The position numbers and the translations under genes were made by a program. DNA of 64,000 nucleotides from Echinicola vietnamensis DSM 17526 (GTDB taxonomy: Bacteria > Bacteroidota > Bacteroidia > Cytophagales > Cyclobacteriaceae), in contig NC_019904.1 of the NCBI RefSeq assembly GCF_000325705.1, positions 876,001-940,000 on the forward strand, in the 5' to 3' direction. Under the pieces are notes generated by a model. The model saw only the letters and a program-made list of their open reading frames with translations. It did not search any database and was not told the origin of the DNA. Position 1 is the first letter of the stretch. The number at the start of each line of letters is the position of its first letter. Below, piece after piece: positions 49,310-56,723 of this stretch.

Positions 49310-50299
49310 TTATTTTGCCGCTACTCTTCTAGTAGTGTGGTTCTGGACGTAGTAACTATTTGATTTTACAATAGCAAATGCCTGTTTGATGAGCTTATTG
49401 ATGACGGCTACCATGGCGACTCTATGGGCTTTTCCCTTTGCTCTTAAGCGTGAATAAAGCTCCATACAAGTCTTATTGTAGGACTTTGCGGATCGGGCAG
49501 CCATATACAGACATTTTCTGACTTCGGACATCCCCATTTTGCATATTTTTGCTTTCCCTTTTACCGAGGTACCTGATTCATAAATCCTGGGGGACAGCCC
49601 TAAATAGGATATGATCTGTTTATAGTTTTGAAAGTTTTCAAAACCTCTTAAAGCGACTATCAACAATAGACTGGTCTTTGGGCCAATACCTGGAACGGAT
49701 TCAAGCTGCTCCCTTAACTGGCCGTTTTCCTGGTCTATCAAATGGTTTAATTGTCTGTCCACTTCCTTGATGTTTTCATCAATCCTAAAGAGCTCATTCT
49801 CTATTGATTCCCTCAAAAGGTCGTTAAGCGTACCTGTTGATATAAAGGCTTCCAGTTTCATTTGAATGGCATGTTGGTGTTTTAACAGCTGCTTTCTATA
49901 GGCATACCATTGTTTGATCTCAAGGTAGCAGGACTTTAACGGTTCCCAGGGGTTTATTTTGAGCAGGTTTCCATATTCAGCGATGCTTTTTGCATCGGCA
50001 CTGTCAGTCTTGGTTCTGCTAAGCTTCATCTGCGTAAACCTTTTGATTACAAGTGGATTGATCACCGAAACCATGACTCCTTTATCATATAGAAAGCTCG
50101 CCAGTTGATAATAATATGGTCCAGATGCTTCCATAACCACCCAGGAATCAGAAGGAAGAAGGTTCAGTAACTCTGAAAAGCCCTCCGAATTATTATCCAG
50201 CTTTACCTTGGTTTCCTCTCCATTTCCCAATTTGAAATAGATATCAAACTTTACCTTCGAAATATCAACGCCTATGTATACCTTTTCTGGTTTTTCCAT
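49310..50299 (-). CDS. IS110-family transposase (DEDD bridge-RNA recombinase)
   Basis: The 329-residue protein begins YIGVDISKVKFDIYF, with the first Asp of the RuvC-like DEDD centre. Further acidic positions lie in VVMEASGPYYYQL and KTDSADAKSIAEYG. The C-terminal Tnp2 domain has VPGIGPKTSLLL, SYLGLSPRIYESG and an MGMSEVRKCLYMAARSA stretch including the conserved serine region. These are the marks of IS110-type recombinases, which cut and exchange strands using a structured RNA made from the same element. The reading frame is intact, so the element may be active. It is transcribed toward the 46-kb gene end. Confidence 0.93.
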   Translation of the reverse strand: MEKPEKVYIGVDISKVKFDIYFKLGNGEETKVKLDNNSEGFSELLNLLPSDSWVVMEASGPYYYQLASFLYDKGVMVSVINPLVIKRFTQMKLSRTKTDSADAKSIAEYGNLLKINPWEPLKSCYLEIKQWYAYRKQLLKHQHAIQMKLEAFISTGTLNDLLRESIENELFRIDENIKEVDRQLNHLIDQENGQLREQLESVPGIGPKTSLLLIVALRGFENFQNYKQIISYLGLSPRIYESGTSVKGKAKICKMGMSEVRKCLYMAARSAKSYNKTCMELYSRLRAKGKAHRVAMVAVINKLIKQAFAIVKSNSYYVQNHTTRRVAAK

Positions 50300-50354
50300 T
50301 TTCTTGCTAACTTTACCCTATGTCTTTGGCGGCCGTTGCTATCAGATAAGTCTT

Positions 50355-50491
50355 TTACCGGATCAATCTATACTTAAAACAGGTTCTTATGACCTTATGA
50401 ATTGTCCTGATTTCGGTAATAAGAGCAGAAGGGAACAGCATTGCGAACAGTCTTTACGACCAATGACGGATAACGTCCTTATTCCTTCTGC
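50355..50491 (-). ncRNA. Predicted IS110 bridge RNA (target loop and donor loop)
   Basis: Read on the minus strand, the first stem-loop is closed by GCAGAAGG/CCTTCTGC (50484-50491 and 50425-50432) and presents CGTCATTG (50461-50468) and TCGCAATG (50439-50446) on either side of a small apical hairpin. These match the two strands of the target site around the insertion. The second stem-loop is closed by TTACCG/CGGTAA (50414-50419 and 50355-50360) and presents ACAATTCAT (50397-50405), identical to the element's right end, and AGTAT (50370-50374), complementary to its left end. Order and logic are those of IS110 bridge RNAs. The full transcript probably starts nearer the left end, around 50530. 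Confidence 0.7.
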
Positions 50492-50578
50492 ATTTACCTG
50501 GTAGCAGCGTCCCGCTTCTCAGGCAAACCAAATAATATTCCGATATTTTTACAACACTTTTTCCGCCACTAACTTAGT

Positions 50579-50604
50579 ATGACGAGGACTTTTGACACAG
50601 CCTC
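50579..50604. repeat. Right part of the interrupted MITE-like element
   Basis: It ends in TGACACAGCCTC (50593-50604), inverted relative to 49160-49171 with two mismatches. Joined to the left part at the AT core it restores a REP-like unit. Confidence 0.55.
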
Positions 50605-50617
50605 CACACTTTCTAGC

Positions 50618-50804
50618 CATGGGTGAAGCCCATGGTAAATTTGCCCATCCAACGGTTCCCGTTGTAGCGGCATGGGCCTAACTATTCCCCATAAATTCGC
50701 GCTAAAACCCATTCGTGCGGATAGCGGAAAACCATCGTTTAATGGCATGAAATTCTATTTCATAAGACCATGTCAACATTCGTCCCCCCAGAAATATGGC
50801 TTGA
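50618..50804 (+). repeat. Dispersed intergenic repeat, family A, full copy
   Basis: It starts with an imperfect hairpin CCATGGGTGAAGCCCATGG, includes GTAGCGGCAT and GCTAAAACCCATTCGTGCGG, and ends with CAGAAATATGGCTTGA. It matches the inverse of 12248-12440 over nearly its whole length, and partly 51409-51489 and 41885-41920. Confidence 0.75.
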
Positions 50805-50889
50805 CCCCATCTTTCCGGGGAAAATGAGTTGAGGTCCGTTTTTAAGGAATGGATCGTTCATACTGAAAAAATGATCAAATCGAAAGAAA
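50726..50889 (+). repeat. Direct repeat, copy 1 (about 164 bp)
   Basis: The segment from GGAAAACCATCG to AAATCGAAAGAAA recurs at 51409-51573. The last 120 bp are nearly identical (one C/T difference seen between GGCTTGACCCC and GGCTTGATCCC). The first 40 bp are more diverged. Copy 1 contains the start of a 72-codon frame that I do not accept as a gene. Confidence 0.85.
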
Positions 50890-51408
50890 GGGATCAAGCC
50901 GAAAAGTCGGGGGCATTTTACACCCTAATGAAAATTTGCAGTTCCCCAGGGGAAACACTTTTAGATTCATTTCGTGTAGAGGAGCTATCATCCGTGCCGC
51001 TGGCACTTCTTCGGGAGGTTGAGGAGCGCTTAAGATCCTGCGGATGAATCCGCAGGTTACAAAATTTATCGTGCCGCTGGCACTTTGCCCCGATTTGTAC
51101 ATGGGAAACCGCAGTAGCCTATCTTAGCGAATGGCGGAATAGGCTGAAAGAATGATTAGTTGATTTGGATCGTAAAAGCCGTCGCAGCTATCTGCTCAGG
51201 TATAGTGGTTGGCTTGGTTGAGGTTAAACGCTGAATATGCGCTAGCAACTGAGCATCCTGCCTAATCCGCCTTTGGCGGAGGGGCATATAGAAGGTGCAG
51301 GTTGTCACCTGCACCAACAATGATTACACACAAAAGGGTAAGTTCCGTAAGAACGGCAGATATAAACGCAAATAGGAACATCTGTTTTAAAGGCGTTTGC
51401 CCTGTGGA
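50890..51408. repeat. Palindrome-rich gene-free segment between direct repeats
   Basis: This stretch has several perfect short palindromes: GTGCCGCTGGCAC (about 50995 and again near 51070), CCTGCGGATGAATCCGCAGG (about 51037-51056) and GGTGCAGGTTGTCACCTGCACC (about 51295-51316). They are typical of REP-like sites. There is no supported gene. Confidence 0.6.
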
Positions 51409-51573
51409 GGAAAACCATCGTTTTAACCGTATGAAATTTTCTTTTATAATACCATGTCAACATTCGTCCCCCCAGAAATATGGCTTGATCCCATCTTTCC
51501 GGGGAAAATGAGTTGAGGTCCGTTTTTAAGGAATGGATCGTTCATACTGAAAAAATGATCAAATCGAAAGAAA
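51409..51573 (+). repeat. Direct repeat, copy 2 (about 165 bp)
   Basis: Second copy of 50726-50889. It lies 170 bp before the promoter of the secreted-protein gene at 51886. The near-identity suggests a recent duplication or gene-conversion event. Confidence 0.85.
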
Positions 51574-51722
51574 ATCATACAGCACCATAAATTATTGGAA
51601 CAGTTATAATTTGACAGCATCTGAAAACAAACGTGAAAGTTTATAGTGGTTAGCAAATAAACCACACACCAAACCAACTACATATTTAAAGTTATAAACC
51701 GTATATTTTTTATAACAAACAC

Positions 51723-51752
51723 TTGTGAAGGGTGATTTCTTTTATATTTTTG
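51723..51752 (+). promoter_or_regulatory. Bacteroidota promoter for the secreted-protein gene at 51886
   Basis: TTG (51723-51725), 19 bases, then TATTTTTG (51745-51752) match TTG-N19-TAnnTTTG. Transcription should begin near 51758, leaving a leader of about 128 nt. Confidence 0.6.
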
Positions 51753-51775
51753 TCATCAATTAACAAAAAAAGGTA

Positions 51776-51853
51776 ATGAAAAGCTGTTTTAGTGTATTAA
51801 AAAGGAGTTCGCCGATAGTTGAAAATTGTAACACCCATGATATTGGCTCTTGA
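51776..51853 (+). CDS. Possible 25-codon upstream reading frame
   Basis: An ATG at 51776 with AAAAAAAGG just before it opens a 25-codon frame (MKSCFSVLKRSSPIVENCN, then THDIGS) ending 32 bp before the next gene. It may be a translated leader that affects the secreted-protein gene. Evidence is limited to position and the purine-rich stretch. Confidence 0.25.
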   Translation: MKSCFSVLKRSSPIVENCNTHDIGS

Positions 51854-51885
51854 TAGCCCATTTCTTCTCATTAATAATCGCCCTA

Positions 51886-53559
51886 ATGAAATGTTTTTCG
51901 TTTAACGTGAAAGACACGTTTATTTTATTCCTAGTCACTGGCCTATTCATTTCAATAAGCGGCCACGCACAAAACTTTACTACCAATGCTGATGGCAACT
52001 GGAGTAATGAAGGGAATTGGGATCGAACCAATCCCAATGGGTGTGGGACATTGGCAAATTACCCAAGAACAAGCACATATGATCCCCAATGCCAAGTTGA
52101 TGTCACCATAGAACATCATATCAATTTTGATGTAAACACAACCTTTGGCGGGGGCTATTTTAAAAGTTTGACTGTATCTGGACCGAATGGCCTGGTGACA
52201 TTCCCCGGAAATTTAACTTTTGACCAAAGTGGTTCCAGCCTACCCGAGCCAAACAATGTCGTGATCAATGTGACCAATGGAGGAATGATCGATGTTTCCA
52301 ATGGAAGTCTCTTAATGAATCGAGGAGGTGTTTTAAACATCACGGGCAATAGTACCGTAATTGTCCGGGACCTTGTTTTGCAAGGCAACAATGCTGAAAT
52401 AAATGTAGAAGAAGGATCGGAATTGATTGTTTTAAACAAAGTCACTGTTAACAGCGGAACCGATTTAAACATAAGAGGAAATTTAATTACTGAAAAACTT
52501 GATTTTGCTTCCGGGGGAAATGTATCAGCATTTGAAAATGGGAACATACAGGTTACAGACAATTTAAAACTAGCAAACGGTAACCTTACCCTAAACGAAA
52601 ATTCCAACATCCAAGTAGGTGGTAACATCAGCATGTCCGGTGGATCTCAATTTAACATTAATGAAAATAGCAGTGTTAACTTGGAAGGGGACTTCAACTT
52701 GGAAAATGGAAACTTAAACCTTTCGGGATATGGTGATGTGAGTGTTGCTGGGAATTTTAAATTCCAAAATGGAGGAGGAGGAGTGCTTAACATGCAGGAT
52801 AATTCCTATATCCACACCGAAGGCAACCTACAAATCAATTGGCATACGGCCAATCTTAGTGATAATGCGATTTTCACCGCCGATGGTAATACAGTAGGAA
52901 ATTCAGGAAACGTTCAGAAAGGCGGAAACGCTTGTTTTAATACGGCCAATGAACCATCCTCATCCCCATGCGCCAGAGTATTACCTGTAATATTCGATAA
53001 AATCGAAGGGATCCTTAAACCAACACGAACAATTGAAATTTATTGGTCAGTTTATGATGAAAATGCTCTTGATGGATATAAAATAGAAAGCTCCTTCAAT
53101 GGCATCAAAAATTTTACTGTAGCGGGCGAGGTTTCAGGTGCAGGTTGGTCAGATGACCTGCGGTCATATACTTTTGAGGACGACGATTTGCCACTAGAAG
53201 CAGGGCGAATGTATTATCGTATAAAGCAAATCGACCTGAACGGAAACACCACCTATAGTAAGATTATTGCCATCGATATTCCAGCTGCCAAAGCTGCCCA
53301 AAACAGGTGGCAAATTTACCCAAACCCTGCCAATGGCCAGCAGGTCAGCCTGGCTTTCAATGCCTACGAAAAGTACCCCCATGAGGAAGTTGTGATAACG
53401 CTCTACAACAGCCTTAACCAAGCCCGTACATTCAAAGCCGATAATCTAGAAATGCTGAATTCCCGTCTCCGGGAAAAATTGACCTATTTTTCGAAAGGGT
53501 TGCTCGTCATGGAAATCCGGTGGAAAGACCAGCAACAGCACCTTAAATTAATGCTGTAA
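51886..53559 (+). CDS. Secreted beta-helix-like protein with variant T9SS-type C-terminal module
   Basis: From the ATG at 51886 the product has 557 residues with a signal peptide (about 1-29, ending GHAQ); an earlier TTG at 51850 would add 12 residues and is less likely. Residues about 90-370 are regular short repeats such as NGGMIDVSNGSLL and LNINENSSVNLEGDF-like units, rich in Asn, Gly and Ser, which suggest a right-handed parallel beta-helix. The protein shares its first cysteine-containing part with the one at 7814. From about 380 it has the shared module: YKIESSFNGIKNF, YYRIKQIDLNGN, YPNP and the tail KGLLVMEIRWKDQQQHLKL. A cell-surface location is inferred. Confidence 0.8.
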   Translation: MKCFSFNVKDTFILFLVTGLFISISGHAQNFTTNADGNWSNEGNWDRTNPNGCGTLANYPRTSTYDPQCQVDVTIEHHINFDVNTTFGGGYFKSLTVSGPNGLVTFPGNLTFDQSGSSLPEPNNVVINVTNGGMIDVSNGSLLMNRGGVLNITGNSTVIVRDLVLQGNNAEINVEEGSELIVLNKVTVNSGTDLNIRGNLITEKLDFASGGNVSAFENGNIQVTDNLKLANGNLTLNENSNIQVGGNISMSGGSQFNINENSSVNLEGDFNLENGNLNLSGYGDVSVAGNFKFQNGGGGVLNMQDNSYIHTEGNLQINWHTANLSDNAIFTADGNTVGNSGNVQKGGNACFNTANEPSSSPCARVLPVIFDKIEGILKPTRTIEIYWSVYDENALDGYKIESSFNGIKNFTVAGEVSGAGWSDDLRSYTFEDDDLPLEAGRMYYRIKQIDLNGNTTYSKIIAIDIPAAKAAQNRWQIYPNPANGQQVSLAFNAYEKYPHEEVVITLYNSLNQARTFKADNLEMLNSRLREKLTYFSKGLLVMEIRWKDQQQHLKLML

Positions 53560-53613
53560 ACAACCTGAAAAATGTAACTAATTAAATTCATAATTATATT
53601 TTTCGGGAAACTA

Positions 53614-53642
53614 TTGTTTTCCTATTTGGTTTTGTATGTTTG
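53614..53642 (+). promoter_or_regulatory. Bacteroidota promoter for the glycine-rich secreted protein
   Basis: TTG (53614-53616), 18 bases, then TATGTTTG (53635-53642) match the Bacteroidota consensus. The start codon of the next gene is 24 bp further on. Confidence 0.6.
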
Positions 53643-53665
53643 TATCGCTGCACTAACACCATAAT

Positions 53666-55603
53666 ATGAGCATGCTGTCTAACCGATTAAACTGTTACAC
53701 TTTATATTTTCGGTTGATTTTAGCACTGATTTTGGGAAGTTTTTTGATTTGTAGGGAAGCCCAAGCGCAGTGTTCAACCACCATCACTGTTCCTTCTGGT
53801 GAAAGCACCATCAATATAAAATTAACACTGACGGAAGTAAGAACTTTCAATACCTATTGTCCAGATGGGTTTGAATATCGGGTAAACCTAGACTATGAAG
53901 TAACCTTTGATGGGCCGCCCCCGACCCTATGGACATTACAAGGCTATCTCATCTGTGATGACGGGGTAGAGCGAGATGAAAACTACTTTGATCTCCCAGA
54001 AGCCGGAGGCAGTGGCTCGGTGCTTGCAGCGCAAAGCGATTGGTACACTTGCTCGTCCTCCCCTCCAAACCCCAGTCCTGCGGATCTAGGCTGCCTAAAT
54101 TTCAGGCTAGAGATCGACGGCCCCAATATCGCCGAAGATGATGGAGAAATTACCGAAGGAGTATGCCAAGACCCTAACGCCTGCGTGGAGGAGATACAGG
54201 TATCAGAGCTGGAGCGTCTTTATATTTACCGCTGTGACGGTCCGTTCACGGTACCCGCCACCTTTGATGACGCGGAAGTATTTGTCGTCGCTGGTGGCGG
54301 AGGAGGAGGTCATGGAAGCAGTGCCGGAGGTGGTGGTGCAGGCGGAACGGTATACAGCGCCTCTGTCCCTTTGACTGCAGGAGAAACCTATCCGGTTTTT
54401 GTCGGAAAGGGAGGTGAAGGTGCCAATACCGCTAGTGAAGCAGGTCAAAACGGCATGAACTCTAGCTTTAACGGCATCAGTGCCATTGGCGGTGGCGGTG
54501 GCGGCTCATATCATTCCAATGACGACATCAGCACCGGAAATGCAGGAGGATCCGGAGGTGGCCATGCCAGCAATTCCAATACAGGTACCAGGGCACAAGG
54601 TTCTCAAGGCAACGGAGGAGGCTTGGGCGAGGAGAGCGGAAATGGAAACGGCAACGGAAATGGTAATGGTAATGGTACAGGAGGAGCACGATCAGGTGGT
54701 GGAGGCGGAGGTTCTGCCTCTACAGGAGGCAGCGGAGAAGGTGCCAGCGGTGGTGTCGGAGGCGAAGGATCATCTTCTGCCATCTTAGAAGACCTATCCG
54801 TAGACGTAGGCATCAACAACCTTTTCGCGGCAGGTGGAGGTGGCTCCGGAAGACCGGGCCAGGGCAATAACCAAGGCGCCGGAGGAAGCGGTATCGGCGG
54901 CAGCGGATCCACTGACACAGGAGCGGACGGCCAGCAAAACACCGGATCCGGCGGAGGTGCCGGCTGGGATGGCGGGGGTGATGGAGCGGACGGCATAGTG
55001 ATTATCCGTCTACGATTGGCGAGCTTGCCCGTGGATTGGCAGGCCATAAATGTGGCATACCATGCGCCCCAAAACAACGTCCAAATCAATTGGTCTGTTT
55101 CAGAAAAAATATCCACCAGCCACTATGAAGTGGAGCGGGCCTTTAATGGTATTGAGGATTTTAAAACCATTACCCAAATAAATGCCCGTGCATCCGCTAA
55201 AGAGCTGATGCATTACCAGTACCAAGATCACCTGCTACCGGCCACAGGAGGCCTCCTATATTACCGGATCAAAGAAATTGATCTAAATGGAAATGCTTCC
55301 TATTCCCCTGTCTATTCCGTCAAAGTACCTGCTAGCCAACAGGTAAAAAGAAAATGGACCGTGTACCCCAACCCTGCCAGTGGTCAAGAAATCAACGTGT
55401 CTTACGCCGCTGCAGAAGAAATAAAAAACATCCAATTCCGATTGGCTTCCCCACTACAATCCACAGACTATTTCACCGCTACCAGTGAGCGTGATTTTGG
55501 GGAGGCCCTCCAAAAGGTTTTTGGCACCTTGGAAAAAGGTATTTGGGTACTTGAAATCAGGTGGAATGATAAATCCGAATTTATAAAAATCATGAAAGAA
55601 TGA
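53666..55603 (+). CDS. Glycine-rich secreted protein with variant T9SS-type C-terminal module
   Basis: The 645-residue product has a signal peptide (about 1-35, ending AQAQ). Residues about 190-450 are extremely glycine-rich: FVVAGGGGGGHGS, a segment of alternating Gly-Asn (NGNGNGNGNGNGTGG near residue 330) and several GGGGG runs, like glycine-rich repeat domains seen in adhesins and phage tail fibres. From VDWQAINV (about 453) it carries the module also present at 7814, 46337 and 51886: STSHYEVERAFNGIEDF, YYRIKEIDLNGN, YPNPASGQE and the tail KGIWVLEIRWNDKSEFIKI. It is expected at the cell surface or as a matrix protein (inference). Confidence 0.8.
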   Translation: MSMLSNRLNCYTLYFRLILALILGSFLICREAQAQCSTTITVPSGESTINIKLTLTEVRTFNTYCPDGFEYRVNLDYEVTFDGPPPTLWTLQGYLICDDGVERDENYFDLPEAGGSGSVLAAQSDWYTCSSSPPNPSPADLGCLNFRLEIDGPNIAEDDGEITEGVCQDPNACVEEIQVSELERLYIYRCDGPFTVPATFDDAEVFVVAGGGGGGHGSSAGGGGAGGTVYSASVPLTAGETYPVFVGKGGEGANTASEAGQNGMNSSFNGISAIGGGGGGSYHSNDDISTGNAGGSGGGHASNSNTGTRAQGSQGNGGGLGEESGNGNGNGNGNGNGTGGARSGGGGGGSASTGGSGEGASGGVGGEGSSSAILEDLSVDVGINNLFAAGGGGSGRPGQGNNQGAGGSGIGGSGSTDTGADGQQNTGSGGGAGWDGGGDGADGIVIIRLRLASLPVDWQAINVAYHAPQNNVQINWSVSEKISTSHYEVERAFNGIEDFKTITQINARASAKELMHYQYQDHLLPATGGLLYYRIKEIDLNGNASYSPVYSVKVPASQQVKRKWTVYPNPASGQEINVSYAAAEEIKNIQFRLASPLQSTDYFTATSERDFGEALQKVFGTLEKGIWVLEIRWNDKSEFIKIMKE

Positions 55604-55716
55604 CGCCAAGGTCGCTACCTCAACATTCCTCCACGGGCAAGCTAAGAAGGGGCAACATCGCTCGAGCTCAAGCGGCACCATCAACATCAACCCTTTCAGG
55701 TTCCCTGCAAGGCTAC

Positions 55717-56358
55717 TCAACGTTCTTCAGAAGAAGACAATCGAATTTCTGCATTGCCCGAAATAAGGTAATGCTTTCCTGAAGCAATCTCTTCACAAAG
55801 CACCCGTGTCCTTCTGGGCTGTATCTTTTTGAATTTTCTGCCCTTTAGCTCAAACGCTTCACCGATGGAAATTTCACTAAGATAGATGGCCTTTACATCT
55901 GCCCACCCCGGATCATACTTTCTCATTTCCCTGTTCAGCCAAAAATCGGCATAGGAAGAGGCCTTAGGATTGGCCATATGCCTCTTGAGCGGAATGAGCA
56001 GATCTCTAGGGAAGACCTCATGCGTCAATACCGGATACATGAGCTTCTTGAAGGTTCTTTTCCATTCTGGACCGTGTGGTTTGATACGAGTGCCATATTC
56101 CGAAAAGGCACGATGATGGGCGACTTCATGAATGTAGGTCATTAGGAATTGATAGGGATTCAGGTTATGGTTTATGGTGATGGTCTGAACTTTTTGGTCT
56201 GACCTAAACCGAAAATCCCCCAGCTTAGACACCCGGGATTTGCTGACGGTAAAATGAAAAGGCGCCTCTTCCCATAACTTCAAGCAATAGGGGGCGGCTT
56301 TTTCCGGAACCTTTACCTTAAAAACCCGGGCCAATTTTGTAGCTACGCTAGAACTCAT
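55717..56358 (-). CDS. SprT-like zinc metalloprotein
   Basis: The 213-residue cytoplasmic protein has the SprT-like signature: HEVAHHRAF (HExxH, about residue 88) followed by HGPEWKRTFKKLM. SprT-like proteins are zinc peptidases related to the DNA-protein crosslink repair protease Spartan; the bacterial function is mostly unknown. There is no zinc-ribbon with four Cys at the C-terminus; only one or two cysteines are seen. The stop overlaps nothing, and the gene is convergent with the glycine-rich protein gene. Confidence 0.85.
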   Translation of the reverse strand: MSSSVATKLARVFKVKVPEKAAPYCLKLWEEAPFHFTVSKSRVSKLGDFRFRSDQKVQTITINHNLNPYQFLMTYIHEVAHHRAFSEYGTRIKPHGPEWKRTFKKLMYPVLTHEVFPRDLLIPLKRHMANPKASSYADFWLNREMRKYDPGWADVKAIYLSEISIGEAFELKGRKFKKIQPRRTRVLCEEIASGKHYLISGNAEIRLSSSEER

Positions 56359-56378
56359 GCACTACAAATATAAAAAAA

Positions 56379-56400
56379 AAGCACCGATTACTCGGTGCTT
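56379..56400 (-). terminator. Terminator of the small lipoprotein gene
   Basis: AAGCACCGA (56379-56387) pairs with TCGGTGCTT (56392-56400) around a 4-base loop; on the minus strand a T9 run follows. It also separates the lipoprotein gene from the SprT-like gene. Confidence 0.8.
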
Positions 56401-56426
56401 CGATAAGTTCACTTTTGATGGGAGGA

Positions 56427-56648
56427 TTAACCGTTGATTTCTTCCGTTACCTCTTCTACCGTTTCTTCCACTGAATCTACAGTATCTTCCACTGTTTCTT
56501 CAAGTTCCTCCACTGATTCTTCGATCACTTGCTCAGTCTCTTCGATTTGAGTCTCGATCATTTCTTCAGTTTGTTCAACTTCTTTTTTGCCGCAAGAAGT
56601 GGTCAATACCAGACCAGCAAGGGCGAATAAAGCAATAACTTTTTTCAT
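56427..56648 (-). CDS. Small acidic lipoprotein
   Basis: The 73-residue product starts with a lipoprotein signal (MKKVIALFALAGLVLTTSCG, Cys 19). The remaining 50 residues are almost wholly Glu, Val, Thr and Ser in a heptad-like pattern (VEELEETVEDTVDSVEET), predicted as one long amphipathic or coiled helix. It has no known family. Such short lipoproteins are common in Bacteroidota envelopes. It has its own terminator. Confidence 0.75.
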   Translation of the reverse strand: MKKVIALFALAGLVLTTSCGKKEVEQTEEMIETQIEETEQVIEESVEELEETVEDTVDSVEETVEEVTEEING

Positions 56649-56723
56649 GTGTTTTTCTTAAAATAAGCACGCAAATGTACTACCACTTTCAATATTTACA
56701 AGCACTTTGAGAAAAAATATTTT

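Larger units (their letters stand above)
49275..50580 (-). mobile_element. IS110-family insertion sequence
   Basis: The element holds one DEDD recombinase gene (49310-50299, minus strand) and a 280-bp non-coding end upstream of it. Both ends share the tetranucleotide ATGA (49273-49276 and 50579-50582), and removing the element restores GGAATCGCAATGACGAGG. IS110 elements have no terminal inverted repeats and recombine at a 2-bp core; base pairing of the proposed guides is most consistent with a core AT (49273-49274, 50579-50580). Length, about 1.3 kb, is typical. The exact ends depend on which core base is chosen. Confidence 0.85.

Noticed and set aside
50829..51047. 72-codon frame overlapping the direct repeat
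   Set aside because: Its start lies in a repeated non-coding block, and copy 2 of the repeat does not keep the same frame for long.
50890..51408. CRISPR array considered for the palindrome-rich segment
   Set aside because: The palindromes differ from each other and are not regularly spaced; there is no repeat-spacer pattern and no cas gene in the window.
54604..55116. Proline-rich minus-strand frame in the glycine-rich gene
   Set aside because: It is the antisense of glycine codons.
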